NCBI RefSeq assembly: GCF_002777965.1
Contig: NZ_NGVR01000007.1
Span: forward strand, 53,891-117,890
Reading direction: 5' to 3'
DNA from: Proteus columbae
GTDB taxonomy: Bacteria > Pseudomonadota > Gammaproteobacteria > Enterobacterales > Enterobacteriaceae
DNA length: 64,000 nucleotides
The position numbers and the translations under genes are program-made. Below, one piece after another: positions 25,718 to 35,469 of the stretch. Each line of letters opens with the position of its first letter. Within the stretch, counting starts at the first letter, position 1. The notes under the pieces were generated by a model. It worked only from the letters and a program-made list of their open reading frames with translations. It had not been told where the DNA came from and searched no databases.

Positions 25718-27415
25718 ATGGGTGATCAACAAGAAAACGCCACAACAAGTAGAACGTTTACTGGTGCGCAATTAATCGTTTATTTACTGGAACGTCAAGG
25801 CATTACGACAGTCGCAGGGATCCCCGGTGGTGCAGCGCTTCCGTTATATGATGCTTTAAGCCAAAGTAAATCTATTCGACATATCTTAACTCGCCATGAA
25901 CAAGGTGCTGGTTTTATTGCACAAGGTATTGCCCGTGCAAATGGTAAACCTGCTGTTTGTATCGCTTCGAGCGGGCCGGGTGCAACAAACTTAGTGACAG
26001 CCATTGCCGATGCTAAGCTCGACTCCATTCCTTTAGTTTGTATTACAGGTCAGGTATCTTCAGCGATGATTGGAACCGATGCTTTCCAAGAAGTTGATAC
26101 TTATGGCATGTCTATTCCAATCACGAAACATAACTATTTAGTTCGTGATATTGCTGAGTTACCTGAAATTATTTGTGATGCGTTTCGTTTAGCGATGTCA
26201 GGAAGACCGGGTCCTGTTTGGGTTGACGTACCAAAAGATATTCAGCAAGCCACAATTACATTAGAAACGTTACCGCCTATTCCGCAAAAAGATCCGGTTC
26301 CCGCATTTAATACTGATTTAGTAATACAAGCGGCACAAATGATTAATCAAGCTAAAAACCCTGTTTTGTATTTAGGTGGAGGGATCATTAGCTCTGAAGC
26401 ATGTAAAGAAGCGATTGAATTAGCAGAAAAAAATAATCTGCCCACAACCATGACCTTAATGGGATTAGGATTAATGCCGCCTTCGCATCCACTGTATTTG
26501 GGGATGTTGGGTATGCATGCGACTCGTAGCACCAATTTTATTTTAGAAGAAGCGGATCTGTTGATTGTATTAGGAGCGCGATTTGACGATCGTGCCATTG
26601 GTAAAGCAGAGAAGTTTTGCCCTAATGCCAAAATTATTCATGTTGATATCGATCGCGCTGAAATTAGTAAGATCAAACGCCCAGATATCGCGATCCACGC
26701 TGATGCGAAATCAGTGTTATCACTGTTATTACCATTGATTAATACAAACAAGCGTAATGAATGGATAGCTCGTGTTACGACACTGAAACAAGAATATCCA
26801 TTGGAGATGAAAAATTCTGAAAATATCCTCAGTGGTTATGGCATCGTATTAGCGGCAGCAAACTGTGTTGATGATGATGCCATTATTACAACCGACGTTG
26901 GGCAACATCAGATGTGGGTTGCACAAGCGTATCCGTTAAATCGGCCTCGACAATGGTTAACATCTGGCGGTTTAGGTACGATGGGATTTGGTTTACCAGC
27001 AGCGATTGGTGCTGCATTAGCTGAGCCAAGTAAGAAAATCCTCTGCTTCTCGGGGGATGGTAGCATTATGATGAATATTCAAGAATTTGCTACGGCGGCT
27101 GAGCACCAATTAGATATCAAAATTATTTTGATAAATAATCAGGCATTGGGGTTGGTTCACCAACAACAAACGCTGTTTTTTGAAGAGCGTATTTATGCTG
27201 CGGCTTATCCTTATCAAACAGATTTTATTCGTATTGCACAAGGCTTTGGTTTAGATACCTGTGACTTAAATCAGGAAACGGATCCTGCAAGTGCATTAAA
27301 AGCAGCAATTGAAAAACCAGGTCCGTGTTTAATTCATGTCATGATTGATATTCATGAAAAAGTATTTCCAATGGTACCGCCAGGGGCGGCAAATATTGAG
27401 ATGATAGGAGCTTAA
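25718..27415 (+). CDS. ilvB: Acetolactate synthase I large subunit
   Basis: This ThDP- and FAD-dependent enzyme condenses pyruvate (or pyruvate plus 2-oxobutyrate), the first common step of branched-chain amino acid synthesis (EC 2.2.1.6). The 565 residues have the catalytic Glu in RHEQGAGFIAQGIARANG, the FAD-domain text VLGARFDDRAIGKAEKFCP, and the ThDP motif GDGSIMMN..INNQALG. It sits behind the IvbL attenuator and three bases before ilvN. Confidence 0.96.
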   Translation: MGDQQENATTSRTFTGAQLIVYLLERQGITTVAGIPGGAALPLYDALSQSKSIRHILTRHEQGAGFIAQGIARANGKPAVCIASSGPGATNLVTAIADAKLDSIPLVCITGQVSSAMIGTDAFQEVDTYGMSIPITKHNYLVRDIAELPEIICDAFRLAMSGRPGPVWVDVPKDIQQATITLETLPPIPQKDPVPAFNTDLVIQAAQMINQAKNPVLYLGGGIISSEACKEAIELAEKNNLPTTMTLMGLGLMPPSHPLYLGMLGMHATRSTNFILEEADLLIVLGARFDDRAIGKAEKFCPNAKIIHVDIDRAEISKIKRPDIAIHADAKSVLSLLLPLINTNKRNEWIARVTTLKQEYPLEMKNSENILSGYGIVLAAANCVDDDAIITTDVGQHQMWVAQAYPLNRPRQWLTSGGLGTMGFGLPAAIGAALAEPSKKILCFSGDGSIMMNIQEFATAAEHQLDIKIILINNQALGLVHQQQTLFFEERIYAAAYPYQTDFIRIAQGFGLDTCDLNQETDPASALKAAIEKPGPCLIHVMIDIHEKVFPMVPPGAANIEMIGA

Positions 27416-27418
27416 TTT

Positions 27419-27703
27419 ATGTCACAACAATCACAACCTATCGCGCTGGAATTGATTGTTCGCAATCATCCCGGTGTTATGACCCATATTTGTGGGCTAT
27501 TTGCTCGCCGTGCATTTAACGTCGATGGTATTTTGTGTTTACCGATGAAAAATAGCGATAAAAGCCGTATTTGGCTATTAGTGCAAAAAGATGATCGCCT
27601 AATGCAGATGGTGAGTCAGGTAGAAAAGCTTGAAGACGTAAAAGAAGTGAGATTCAGTGACGATTTACGTGTTTTTGAACAAATGGAAAGTTATCTAAAT
27701 TAA
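27419..27703 (+). CDS. ilvN: Acetolactate synthase I small subunit
   Basis: This is the regulatory subunit (94 residues; E. coli IlvN is 96) with one ACT domain: [29 protein letters not shown]. It confers valine feedback inhibition on IlvB. It starts three bases after the ilvB stop with GATAGGAG as the ribosome-binding site. Confidence 0.95.
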   Translation: MSQQSQPIALELIVRNHPGVMTHICGLFARRAFNVDGILCLPMKNSDKSRIWLLVQKDDRLMQMVSQVEKLEDVKEVRFSDDLRVFEQMESYLN

Positions 27704-27726
27704 TTTATCATTTTTATTTCATCAGT

Positions 27727-27783
27727 GGCTTTATTCTTAATTACTTTATTTTTAATTAATAGGAATAAAGCCTTATTTTTATT
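27727..27783 (+). terminator. Terminator after ilvN
   Basis: GGCTTTATTC (27727-27736) pairs with GAATAAAGCC (27763-27772), with inner TTAATTA pairing, followed by TTATTTTTATT. It separates ilvN from the convergent regulator gene. Confidence 0.7.
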
Positions 27784-27796
27784 GGGAATAAAAATG

Positions 27797-28375
27797 TTAA
27801 GGGCGATGATGATAATGCTGTTGGTTTGGACTAGACATAATGACGGATGCGCGTAAATGTCCTTCAACACAAATATAAGAGTGAGGGGCATTACCATGAA
27901 AGGCGTAAAAATCACCTGTTTCGAGTAAGACCGTTTCATCATTGTCAAAACGCATCATCAATTTACCAGAATAGACCATGATGTGTTCTTGAGTTCCATC
28001 TGCGTGAGCTGGACTATTGATGATCGCGCCATGCTTCATCTCAATATGCCAAATCTCCGTAATATTGCCGATGCCAATACGGAATTTAAATTCTTGGGCA
28101 TAATCACCCACAATAGGTTTATGTCGTTCTAAGCGAGGATATTCTTCTCGTGTGAAACTAAATAAATCCCCTAACGGAAAGCCAAGCGCTATCGCGATAG
28201 CCTCTAAGGTATCGATTCTAGGATTAGAATCACCCGATTCTAATTTTGACAATGCAGCCTTGGATATTCCCGATTTTCTTGATAACTCATTAAGTGACAA
28301 GTTTCGAGACTGTCTTAATTGTTTGACTTTATTACCAAGGTATTCATTCGTTTTTTTAGGAGGTTGTGGGTTCAT
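27797..28375 (-). CDS. XRE-family regulator with cupin domain
   Basis: This 192-residue regulator has an N-terminal helix-turn-helix (LSLNELSRKSGISKAALSKLESG, about 26-48) and a C-terminal cupin barrel (PAHADGTQEHIMVYSG and ETGDFYAFHGNAPHSY). Such proteins bind a small ligand in the cupin and control amino-acid or polyamine genes. The frame extends two codons further to a TTG; the ATG at 28375 is chosen, though neither start has a strong ribosome-binding site. It diverges from a TSUP transporter gene, its likely target. Confidence 0.85.
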   Translation of the reverse strand: MNPQPPKKTNEYLGNKVKQLRQSRNLSLNELSRKSGISKAALSKLESGDSNPRIDTLEAIAIALGFPLGDLFSFTREEYPRLERHKPIVGDYAQEFKFRIGIGNITEIWHIEMKHGAIINSPAHADGTQEHIMVYSGKLMMRFDNDETVLLETGDFYAFHGNAPHSYICVEGHLRASVIMSSPNQQHYHHRP

Positions 28376-28559
28376 TGCCAATTCAAAATATCGTTAGTTT
28401 AAAAGTGTCATTCCGATTAGATAATAACACTAATTAACCGTATTCGGAAAAATGAGATCCGGTTTCTGCTGTATTTTGTGAATAGTCTTACGGTAGCTGT
28501 TCGATTTTTAATAATTACGCTAATATTCTTCATTAAATGATAATTATTCAAGGTTTATT

Positions 28560-29306
28560 ATGATGGACTTGCTCAGTTGGTCTGATCTTTTTATTTGCTT
28601 ACTTACCTTATTCTTTGCTTATGTTATTTTCGGTATGGCTGGGTTTGGTTCTGCGTTAATCGCAGGCCCTGTATTAGCACTTTATTTGCCTCTTTCAATG
28701 ATAGTGCCTTTATTGGCATTAATCGATTTAAGTGCCGCCATAGTGAATGTTTTAAGAGATGGCAAACAGGCTGATTTTAAAGAGATACGCTATATTATTC
28801 CGCTTATTATTATTGGTAGTCTTGTTGGTGCGACGATTTTATTAACCACACGACCCGATTTGCTTTCTCTTCTTTTGGGTATCTTTGCTGTTTGTTATGC
28901 AATTTATGCCTTGTTTTGGAAAAAACAAGAAAGCCAATTTTCTCAACGCTTGGTTTATCCTTTCGGGTTAATTGGTGGTGTGTTTAGCGCGTTGTTTGGC
29001 AGTGGCGGTTTTTTATATGCGATCTATTTATCAGGCAGAATTGCAGATAAAAACAAGTTTCGTATTACACAAACGACATTAATTGGCTTTAGCACACTAA
29101 CGCGAGTGGTGATTTTCTTATTTGCTGGTATTTATTGGCAATTGGATATTCTTAAGTTAGCCGTTATTTTCTTGCCTGCTATGTTTGCTGGTGTATGGCT
29201 AGGGCGAAATTTAACATTACGGATGTCAAAAGCACGATTTATGAGTGTGATTTATACCATTGTATTGGCATCAGGTACTGTGCTTATTTATCGTTATTTT
29301 TCTTAA
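28560..29306 (+). CDS. TSUP-family membrane transporter
   Basis: A 248-residue sulfite exporter TauE/SafE-type membrane protein with about eight segments. GMAGFGSALIAGPVLALYLP near the N-terminus and GGVFSALFGSGGFLYAIYLSGR in the second half are the paired glycine-rich family repeats. AAGG is six bases before the ATG at 28560. It is divergent from the XRE-cupin regulator (185-bp gap). Substrate unknown; it is the second TSUP protein in this window but only distantly similar to the one after murR. Confidence 0.85.
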   Translation: MMDLLSWSDLFICLLTLFFAYVIFGMAGFGSALIAGPVLALYLPLSMIVPLLALIDLSAAIVNVLRDGKQADFKEIRYIIPLIIIGSLVGATILLTTRPDLLSLLLGIFAVCYAIYALFWKKQESQFSQRLVYPFGLIGGVFSALFGSGGFLYAIYLSGRIADKNKFRITQTTLIGFSTLTRVVIFLFAGIYWQLDILKLAVIFLPAMFAGVWLGRNLTLRMSKARFMSVIYTIVLASGTVLIYRYFS

Positions 29307-29350
29307 GCGTTGTAGGATAAATGACGGTGAAATGAGAATATTGTGAAAGG

Positions 29351-29382
29351 CAAAGATCTTTGTGATTCAAACAGAGATCTTT
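29351..29382 (+). terminator. Weak hairpin after the TSUP gene
   Basis: AAAGATCT (29352-29359) pairs with AGATCTTT (29375-29382). No immediate U-run follows, so termination is uncertain. Confidence 0.35.
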
Positions 29383-29506
29383 CTCTGATTAATATTACTT
29401 TTTAAGCATGTTTATCTATTTCTTATCCCCTATAATAAAACAATATTTTATTTAACCACCTTCCTTTTATCACAGAGGTTTCTGTTATTCGCAGAAACAA
29501 AATAAC

Positions 29507-30694
29507 ATGTCACATCAAAATTATCGCCAATCTGAAGTTTTTGCGATAACAACTATCACGGTAAGTATTGGCGTTATCGGGATTGTTATCGGATTAACTA
29601 TTCCTATGGTTGCACTGCGCCTTAATTTAGTGGGAATTAGTGAATCTATCATTGGACTTATTTCCGCTGCACCCGCTATTGGAATGTTAATTATTTCACC
29701 CTTTGCTCGGCGTATTGTGCAATGGATTGGTAAACGCTTTGCCATGCTATTAGCAACCATTGTTTCTGCAATAAGTTTATTACCCTTAATGGGAAGCTTG
29801 CCTCTGGAGTTGCTATTTCCGTTACGATTAATTACGGGTATTGCCAGTGGTGTGATGATTTGTTTAGGAGAAACGTGGATTAATGAGCTTTCACCAGATA
29901 ATAAACGTGGGCGGATTTTAGCGGTATATACTACGGTATTTACTATTAGCCAGTTATTAGGGCCTTCAATTATTGCGCTTTATGGCGTCGCAGATAAGAC
30001 GCCTATTTTAATTAGTGTCTTTATTCATATTATCTCTATTATCCTGTTTTTAATGATGGATCAGAAAACAGGCGATAAATTACCGAAAGATACGCAAGAG
30101 CCTAATTTTTCTATTATCCGCTTTGTTAAAGTAGCGCCAGCAATCTGTGGTGGTATTGTTTTCTTTGCTTTTTTTGATGGCACCGTGCTTTCTATGTTTC
30201 CTATTTATGGCCTAAGTATGGGGCACACTGAAGCTATTGCCGCAATGATGATAAGCGCTATTTTAGCCGGTGATGCCATTATGCAAATGCCATTTGGCTG
30301 GCTTGCTGATCATATGAACAGAACACGGTTATATCGAATCTGTGGTGTAGTGACTTTACTGGCAAGCTTACTATTACCTATCACTATGTCTCATACATTT
30401 TTGATCTGGCCTTTATTACTGGTATTGGGTGCAACAGCCGGTGCGATATACACCATTGCGTTGGTACAAATAGGGCAATATTTCTCAGGCAATGATCTAA
30501 TGGTCGCTAATGCGTCGGCTGCGATGTTATGGGGAATTGGTAATTTAGCTGGGCCTTTGCTGGCTGGCGCGATGTCAGAATTTTCTTCATCTTCACTACC
30601 ATTTTTATTGGTTGCAATGACAGGTCTATTCTTAGTTTCAACGATGGAACGTTGGAACCTAGGTGTTGAAGCGCTCAATAGTAGCTCATCTTAA
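29507..30694 (+). CDS. MFS transporter (YcaD-like)
   Basis: A 395-residue major facilitator with about 12 membrane segments. Features are RLNLVGISESIIGLISAAPAIG near the N-terminus, ARRIVQWIGKRFAML, GETWINELSPDNKRGRILAVY after helix 4, and MPFGWLADHMNRTRLY between the halves. The pattern resembles YcaD/YfkF-type drug or metabolite exporters. No substrate can be assigned. The gene stands alone, with no obvious ribosome-binding site before the ATG. Confidence 0.82.
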   Translation: MSHQNYRQSEVFAITTITVSIGVIGIVIGLTIPMVALRLNLVGISESIIGLISAAPAIGMLIISPFARRIVQWIGKRFAMLLATIVSAISLLPLMGSLPLELLFPLRLITGIASGVMICLGETWINELSPDNKRGRILAVYTTVFTISQLLGPSIIALYGVADKTPILISVFIHIISIILFLMMDQKTGDKLPKDTQEPNFSIIRFVKVAPAICGGIVFFAFFDGTVLSMFPIYGLSMGHTEAIAAMMISAILAGDAIMQMPFGWLADHMNRTRLYRICGVVTLLASLLLPITMSHTFLIWPLLLVLGATAGAIYTIALVQIGQYFSGNDLMVANASAAMLWGIGNLAGPLLAGAMSEFSSSSLPFLLVAMTGLFLVSTMERWNLGVEALNSSSS

Positions 30695-30705
30695 TATTAT
30701 TTCTT

Positions 30706-30762
30706 CTCTATCGTATTCCATTTAAGGTGAAAGGAATGCGATAGAGGAAGCCTTTCTTTTTT
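30706..30762 (+). terminator. Terminator-like hairpin after the MFS gene
   Basis: CTCTATCGTATTCC (30706-30719) pairs with GGAATGCGATAGAG (30733-30746), a 14-bp stem with one wobble. The T-run comes some ten bases later (TTTCTTTTTTC). Confidence 0.6.
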
Positions 30763-31160
30763 CTATTTCTAAATATTAAAATTTTATCTTATTGTTTTTT
30801 ATAAATGATTATAATTATCTTTCGTAATTGTAATTGTTTTGAAATTTATTAAGAATAATCTAGAAATGCTTATGCAAAATGGAAAATTGTTTGCTAAAAC
30901 TGCGTTTACTCATCTAACGTTAGAAGTAGAAGATGACATTATCTTCAGATAAAAATAATGAATACTGCAAATCATTAATCGCCACACATTGGGAACGGGA
31001 GGTATTATTTATCTAAGCAACTTATTAAAGTTACTAATAATAGATAGATATACCTAGTTATCATATCGTGTAATATAAATTCAATAAAAACAATTGATTA
31101 AACTATTTTTCTACTGTGAGATAAACATGATATTGGATGATTGTACAAAAGTAGAATGAT
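30763..31160. other. Intergenic region with small ORFs of unknown status
   Basis: Three tiny rightward ORFs are visible: 28 codons at 30866-30952 (MLMQNGKLFAKTAFTHL...), 27 codons at 30933-31016 overlapping it in another frame (MTLSSDKNNEYCKSLI...), and a 10-codon ORF MILDDCTKVE just before the strong terminator at 31161. Ribosome-binding sites are weak. They could be a decayed gene, a small RNA region or chance; I recognise no homologue. Confidence 0.25.
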
Positions 31161-31197
31161 GAGGAAAGTGGGTAGCTGCTTTCCTCTTTTTCTTTTT
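31161..31197 (+). terminator. Strong terminator with no annotated gene upstream
   Basis: GAGGAAAG (31161-31168) pairs with CTTTCCTC (31179-31186), followed by TTTTTCTTTTTTTC. It is a textbook rightward terminator although the previous gene already ends at 30694 with its own hairpin. This suggests a short untranslated transcript or leader ends here. Confidence 0.75.
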
Positions 31198-31252
31198 TTC
31201 TAACTTTAAATTATCTTTTTATGACATTTTTATTAAAAATGTATTTTTTCGC

Positions 31253-31291
31253 TTGATTCTTACCCTAAAAGCACCAGATAATCGTTTGCGT
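31253..31291 (+). promoter_or_regulatory. ghxP promoter with PurR box 1
   Basis: TTGATT (31253-31258), an 18-base spacer and GATAAT (31277-31282) form a promoter. AGATAATCGTTTGCGT (31276-31291) overlaps the -10 and matches the PurR consensus in its centre and right half. Repression by PurR with hypoxanthine or guanine is expected. Confidence 0.6.
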
Positions 31292-31319
31292 CAAATTCTC
31301 TCACTCAATCCACACGAAA

Positions 31320-31335
31320 AACCAAACGTTTGCTT
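31320..31335. promoter_or_regulatory. PurR box 2 upstream of ghxP
   Basis: AACCAAACGTTTGCTT matches the 16-base PurR consensus (AnGCAAnCGnTTnCnT) at all but one defined position. It lies 44 bases downstream of the first box, within the leader. Confidence 0.7.
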
Positions 31336-31439
31336 TTGACTCCCTCTTAAGATTTTTTATCGACAAGAGGTTATTCTAATTGATACGTAATCGTTTTCGT
31401 TTTTTGGAGAGTGAACTGTTTTTATGTCAGAGGAATGTA

Positions 31440-32786
31440 ATGTCTGCTAATCAATCAGCAAGCACAGGTAAACTGGATAGCTATTTTAAACTTACAGCAC
31501 GCGGCACAACTGTTCGCAAAGAAATGATCGCTGGTTTGACGACATTTCTGGCTATGGTGTATTCCGTTATTGTTGTTCCTAGCATGTTAGGACAAGCTGG
31601 TTTTCCACATACAGCGGTCTTTATTGCAACCTGTTTAGTCGCAGGATTAGGCTCTCTTCTAATGGGATTGTGGGCAAATCTTCCTATGGCAATTGGTTGT
31701 GCTATTTCATTAACAGCATTTACCGCTTTTAGCTTGGTCTTGGGACAAAACATCTCTGTACCCGTTGCATTAGGTGCCGTGTTTTTAATGGGGTGTTTAT
31801 TCACCGTTTTCTCATTAACTGGCATTCGTACTTGGATCTTAAAAAATATTCCAATTGGTATCGCACATGGTGCAGGAATAGGGATTGGACTTTTTCTGCT
31901 TTTAATTGCAGCAAACAGTGTTGGGTTAGTGGTTAAAAACCCATTTGATGGTTTACCTGTTGCAATGGGGAAATTTACATCATTTTCTGTTCTGATGTCA
32001 CTGGCAGGATTGGCCGCTATTTTCGGATTAGAAAAACGTAAAGTACCGGGTGGCGTGCTATTAGTGATTGTAGCTATTTCGATTATTGGCCTTATTTTTG
32101 ATCCTAATGTGAAATATCAAGGCATCTTTAAAATGCCTCAATTAGGTGAAGAAGGACTCTCTTTATTGTTTGCGATGGATATTAAAGGTGCCTTACAGCC
32201 TTTAGTATTACCAAGTGTTCTTGCATTAGTGATGACTGCCATTTTTGATGCCACAGGGACTATTCGCGCTGTTGCGGGTCAAGCAAACTTATTAGATAAA
32301 CGCGGGCAAATTATTAATGGTGGAAAAGCGCTGACTTCTGACTCTGTCAGTAGTATTTTTGCGGGTGTTATTGGTGCAGCCCCTGCCGCAGTTTATGTTG
32401 AATCAGCCGCAGGAACAGCCGCTGGTGGTAAAACAGGATTAACTGCAACCGTGGTCGGTATTTTATTTTTACTGATCCTTTTCTTATCGCCTCTCTCTTA
32501 TTTAGTTCCTGCTTATGCAACGGCGCCCGCGTTAATGTATGTGGGTTTATTGATGCTAGGCAACGTCACTAAGTTAGATTTCAGTGATTTTGTTGATGCA
32601 ATGTCAGGCATGGTGTGTGCTGTATTTATTGTTTTAACCTGTAATATCGTCACAGGTATTATGTTAGGTTTCGGCTGTTTGGTGATAGGTCGTGTATTTG
32701 CAGGTGAATGGCGTAAACTCAATATTGGCACAGTATTAATTACTATTGCTCTAGTGGCATTTTATGCGGGTGAGTGGGCAATTTAA
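31440..32786 (+). CDS. ghxP: Guanine/hypoxanthine permease, NCS2 (AzgA) family
   Basis: This purine:H+ symporter has 448 residues (E. coli GhxP 449) and about 12-14 membrane segments. The N-terminal [27 protein letters not shown] and the later [19 protein letters not shown] and [22 protein letters not shown] are near-identical to GhxP. The frame extends upstream to 31380, but AGGA is six bases before this ATG. Two PurR boxes lie upstream. The neighbour yjcE also lies next to ghxP in E. coli, confirming the identity. Confidence 0.92.
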   Translation: MSANQSASTGKLDSYFKLTARGTTVRKEMIAGLTTFLAMVYSVIVVPSMLGQAGFPHTAVFIATCLVAGLGSLLMGLWANLPMAIGCAISLTAFTAFSLVLGQNISVPVALGAVFLMGCLFTVFSLTGIRTWILKNIPIGIAHGAGIGIGLFLLLIAANSVGLVVKNPFDGLPVAMGKFTSFSVLMSLAGLAAIFGLEKRKVPGGVLLVIVAISIIGLIFDPNVKYQGIFKMPQLGEEGLSLLFAMDIKGALQPLVLPSVLALVMTAIFDATGTIRAVAGQANLLDKRGQIINGGKALTSDSVSSIFAGVIGAAPAAVYVESAAGTAAGGKTGLTATVVGILFLLILFLSPLSYLVPAYATAPALMYVGLLMLGNVTKLDFSDFVDAMSGMVCAVFIVLTCNIVTGIMLGFGCLVIGRVFAGEWRKLNIGTVLITIALVAFYAGEWAI

Positions 32787-32913
32787 TTTAAATAATCGGT
32801 TTTAAAGACAAAAGGCGGAATATATTTGTATTCCGCCTTTTTGCTATTTATTTATCTACTTTTATTCGCTATTGTCGAAATTAAGCCTAGTTATTAAATA
32901 GTTGGTAGAAGAT

Positions 32914-33417
32914 ATGCAAGAAATAAAAATACGCCACGGTGAACCTGACGACGCATCAGCAATTCAACAGCTATATACACACCCAGATTTATATATTTGC
33001 ACTTGCCAATTTCCTTATCCTTCAGTCACGATGTGGAAAAAAAGACTACTTGAATTTTCAGAACAAAATATCCCTAATTTTGTGGCAACCATTGATGATC
33101 AAATTGCGGGACATTTAGCACTAATAATCGATAATCATCCTCGTCGTCGCCACATTGTGAGTTTTGGTATTGGTGTTGGCGCTGAATACTCCGGAAAAGG
33201 TGTCGGTAAATTACTTATCAATACCGCTATTGACTATGCTTTCAATTGGTTAGCAGCCACGCGATTAGAATTAGAAGTGTATTCATACAACGAAAGAGGC
33301 TTGCATTTGTATAAGAAATTAGGCTTTGAAGTTGAAGGAGTACGCCGTAAGGCTGCTTTTAGAGAGGGTAAATATTGTGATGTTGTCATGATGTCGATGT
33401 TAAGAACAATTGAATAA
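32914..33417 (+). CDS. aaaT: L-amino acid N-acetyltransferase (GNAT, YhhY-like)
   Basis: A GNAT-fold acetyltransferase of 167 residues resembling E. coli AaaT (YhhY): IRHGEPDDASAIQQLYTHPD at the N-terminus, GHLALIIDNHPRRRHIVSFGIGV, acetyl-CoA-binding text YSGKGVGKLLINTAIDYA, and LHLYKKLGFEVEGVRRKAAFREGKY at the C-terminus. A GTG 12 bases upstream is in frame; the ATG at 32914 fits the family start better. Stand-alone gene between ghxP and yjcE. Confidence 0.82.
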   Translation: MQEIKIRHGEPDDASAIQQLYTHPDLYICTCQFPYPSVTMWKKRLLEFSEQNIPNFVATIDDQIAGHLALIIDNHPRRRHIVSFGIGVGAEYSGKGVGKLLINTAIDYAFNWLAATRLELEVYSYNERGLHLYKKLGFEVEGVRRKAAFREGKYCDVVMMSMLRTIE

Positions 33418-33817
33418 TCATTAGCATTACGAGTTAGCTCTCAAAATTAATCGCAATTGTCATTTATCTATTATTTTTTATTTAATTACTTAACGTTTTA
33501 CGTTTTTATACGGTCTATTACATTGCTTAGACTGAAAAAGAGAAATAAAAACGTATGTTTTCTATAATTAATGCCGTTAATAAATAGAGAGCAATAAATT
33601 GCGTACAATGTGCGGTGTTAGATACGATTAGTCTTAATTTTTAAATATTCTCACAGAGTCTGTGTGGGATCTGTTTAAAATAAGCATAGATGTATAGATA
33701 AAGAAAGATATGATGCGCGAATTTTACATAATATGTTTCTTTATCGTTCGGTAGGTTTTCCTTTTATAAGGGAAAGATGGCAGATTTTCAGGATAAAAAT
33801 AGGCATGTAAGGGTAAC
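33418..33817. other. Gap before yjcE
   Basis: 400 AT-rich bases. Visible are a small hairpin CACAGA-GTC-TGTGTG region near 33653-33668 and CCTTTTATAAGGG-like symmetry near 33760. No ORF or known regulator site is evident. A long leader for yjcE is possible. Confidence 0.35.
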
Positions 33818-35467
33818 ATGGAAATTTTCTTTACTATTTTGATTTTAATACTGGTGGTTTCAGTTTCGGGAGTTATTACAAAGTTAATTCCCTTTCGTGT
33901 TCCGTTACCATTAATACAGATTGTGATAGGGGCTTTATTGGCATGGCCTCAGTTTGGTTTACATGTCACTTTTGATCCTGAATTATTCCTCGTTCTATTG
34001 ATCCCGCCTTTACTTTTTGTTGATGGTTGGAAAACACCGACACGAGAATTTATCCAAAATGGGCGTGAGATTTTTATTCTTGTGCTTGTTTTAGTCATGG
34101 TGACCGTTGTTGGTATTGGTTATCTTATTTATTGGATGATGCCAAGTATCCCTCTTATTTCGGCATTTGCATTGGCAGCAGTACTTTCGCCAACGGATGC
34201 GGTTGCACTCTCTTCCATTGTCGGTAAAGGGCGAATACCTAAGCGAATAATGGGCATCTTAGAGGGTGAAGCATTAATGAATGATGCTTCAGGTCTGGTT
34301 GCCTTGAAATTTGCGGTTGCTGTGGCAATGGGAACAATGGTGTTTACTGTTGGTGGTGCAACCCTTGAATTCTTCAAAGTTGCCGTTGGTGGATTACTAG
34401 CAGGTATCGGTGTCACCTTAGTTTACAGTAAATCTTTACGATTGATGAGTCGTTGGAGCGGAGACGATCCGGCTACACAAATCGTCTTTATGTTGTTGCT
34501 GCCTTTTGCCTCTTACCTTATTGCAGAGCATATTGGTTTTTCAGGCATTTTAGCGGCTGTTGCTGCTGGTATGACTATCAGTAAATCAGGTGTTATCAGA
34601 AATGCGCCTCTTGCGATGCGTTTACGTGCTGATAGCGTGTGGTCAATGCTTGAATTTGTCTTTAACGGCCTTGTTTTTATCATGCTTGGCTTACAGCTTC
34701 CTATTATCTGGACAAGCTCTGTTATTCAAGCCGATCTTGACCCTGAAGTTGAAGTCTGGATGCTGTTTGCAGCCGTTTTTGTTATCTACTTTGCACTGCT
34801 GATCCTGCGCTTTACGTGGTTATGGCTAATGAAGAAGATCAGCCGGATCTTTATGAAAAAGCATCCACTTGATTTCGCTAATTATACAACGCGTGAGTTG
34901 TGGTTATCGTCTTTTGCAGGTGTTCGTGGTGCTATTACGCTTGCAGGTGCGCTTTCTATTCCACTCTTTTTAACCGATGGCAGTACTTTCCCTGGGCGTT
35001 ATCAAATTATCTTTATTGCTGCTGGTGTTATTTTACTGTCAATTTTAGTGGGTATTATTTCACTTCCTTTCCTACTAAAAGGCGTGAAGGCAACTGACAA
35101 AGAAGCAGATAAAAACGAAGTTCGCTATGCGCGTAAAGTGATGGCAGAAGTGGCAATTGTCAGTCTGAATAAAATGGAAGAGCGCTTGGCTGCAAGTACC
35201 GAAGAGCAGTTGGATGCGGAAGAAATTAATGAAGTTGCTTCTCGTGTAACGGGTTATTTAAGACGCCGTACTGCGACTCAAGATGAAATGGTTCATAACG
35301 CGTTAGAAGAAGATCTCGAAAGACGTTTTCGTTTAACGGCATTACGTGCCGAACGTGGTGAGCTTTACCATTTAAGAGCAACGCGAAAAATCAGTAATGA
35401 AACACTCCAATTATTGCTACATGAGTTGGATTTAATGGAAGCGTTATTAGTAGAGAAAGATAGTTAA
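33818..35467 (+). CDS. yjcE: CPA1-family Na+(K+)/H+ antiporter YjcE
   Basis: A 549-residue cation/proton antiporter, exactly the length of E. coli YjcE and closely similar. About 12 membrane segments are visible, with the ion-binding text AVLSPTDAVALSSIVGKGRIP and GEALMNDASGLVALKFAVAVAMG (conserved Asp residues). A cytoplasmic C-terminal tail of about 120 residues ends with YHLRATRKISNETLQLLLHELDLMEALL. It shares the ghxP-yjcE neighbourhood of E. coli and is followed two bases later by yigM. Confidence 0.92.
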   Translation: MEIFFTILILILVVSVSGVITKLIPFRVPLPLIQIVIGALLAWPQFGLHVTFDPELFLVLLIPPLLFVDGWKTPTREFIQNGREIFILVLVLVMVTVVGIGYLIYWMMPSIPLISAFALAAVLSPTDAVALSSIVGKGRIPKRIMGILEGEALMNDASGLVALKFAVAVAMGTMVFTVGGATLEFFKVAVGGLLAGIGVTLVYSKSLRLMSRWSGDDPATQIVFMLLLPFASYLIAEHIGFSGILAAVAAGMTISKSGVIRNAPLAMRLRADSVWSMLEFVFNGLVFIMLGLQLPIIWTSSVIQADLDPEVEVWMLFAAVFVIYFALLILRFTWLWLMKKISRIFMKKHPLDFANYTTRELWLSSFAGVRGAITLAGALSIPLFLTDGSTFPGRYQIIFIAAGVILLSILVGIISLPFLLKGVKATDKEADKNEVRYARKVMAEVAIVSLNKMEERLAASTEEQLDAEEINEVASRVTGYLRRRTATQDEMVHNALEEDLERRFRLTALRAERGELYHLRATRKISNETLQLLLHELDLMEALLVEKDS

Positions 35468-35469
35468 TT

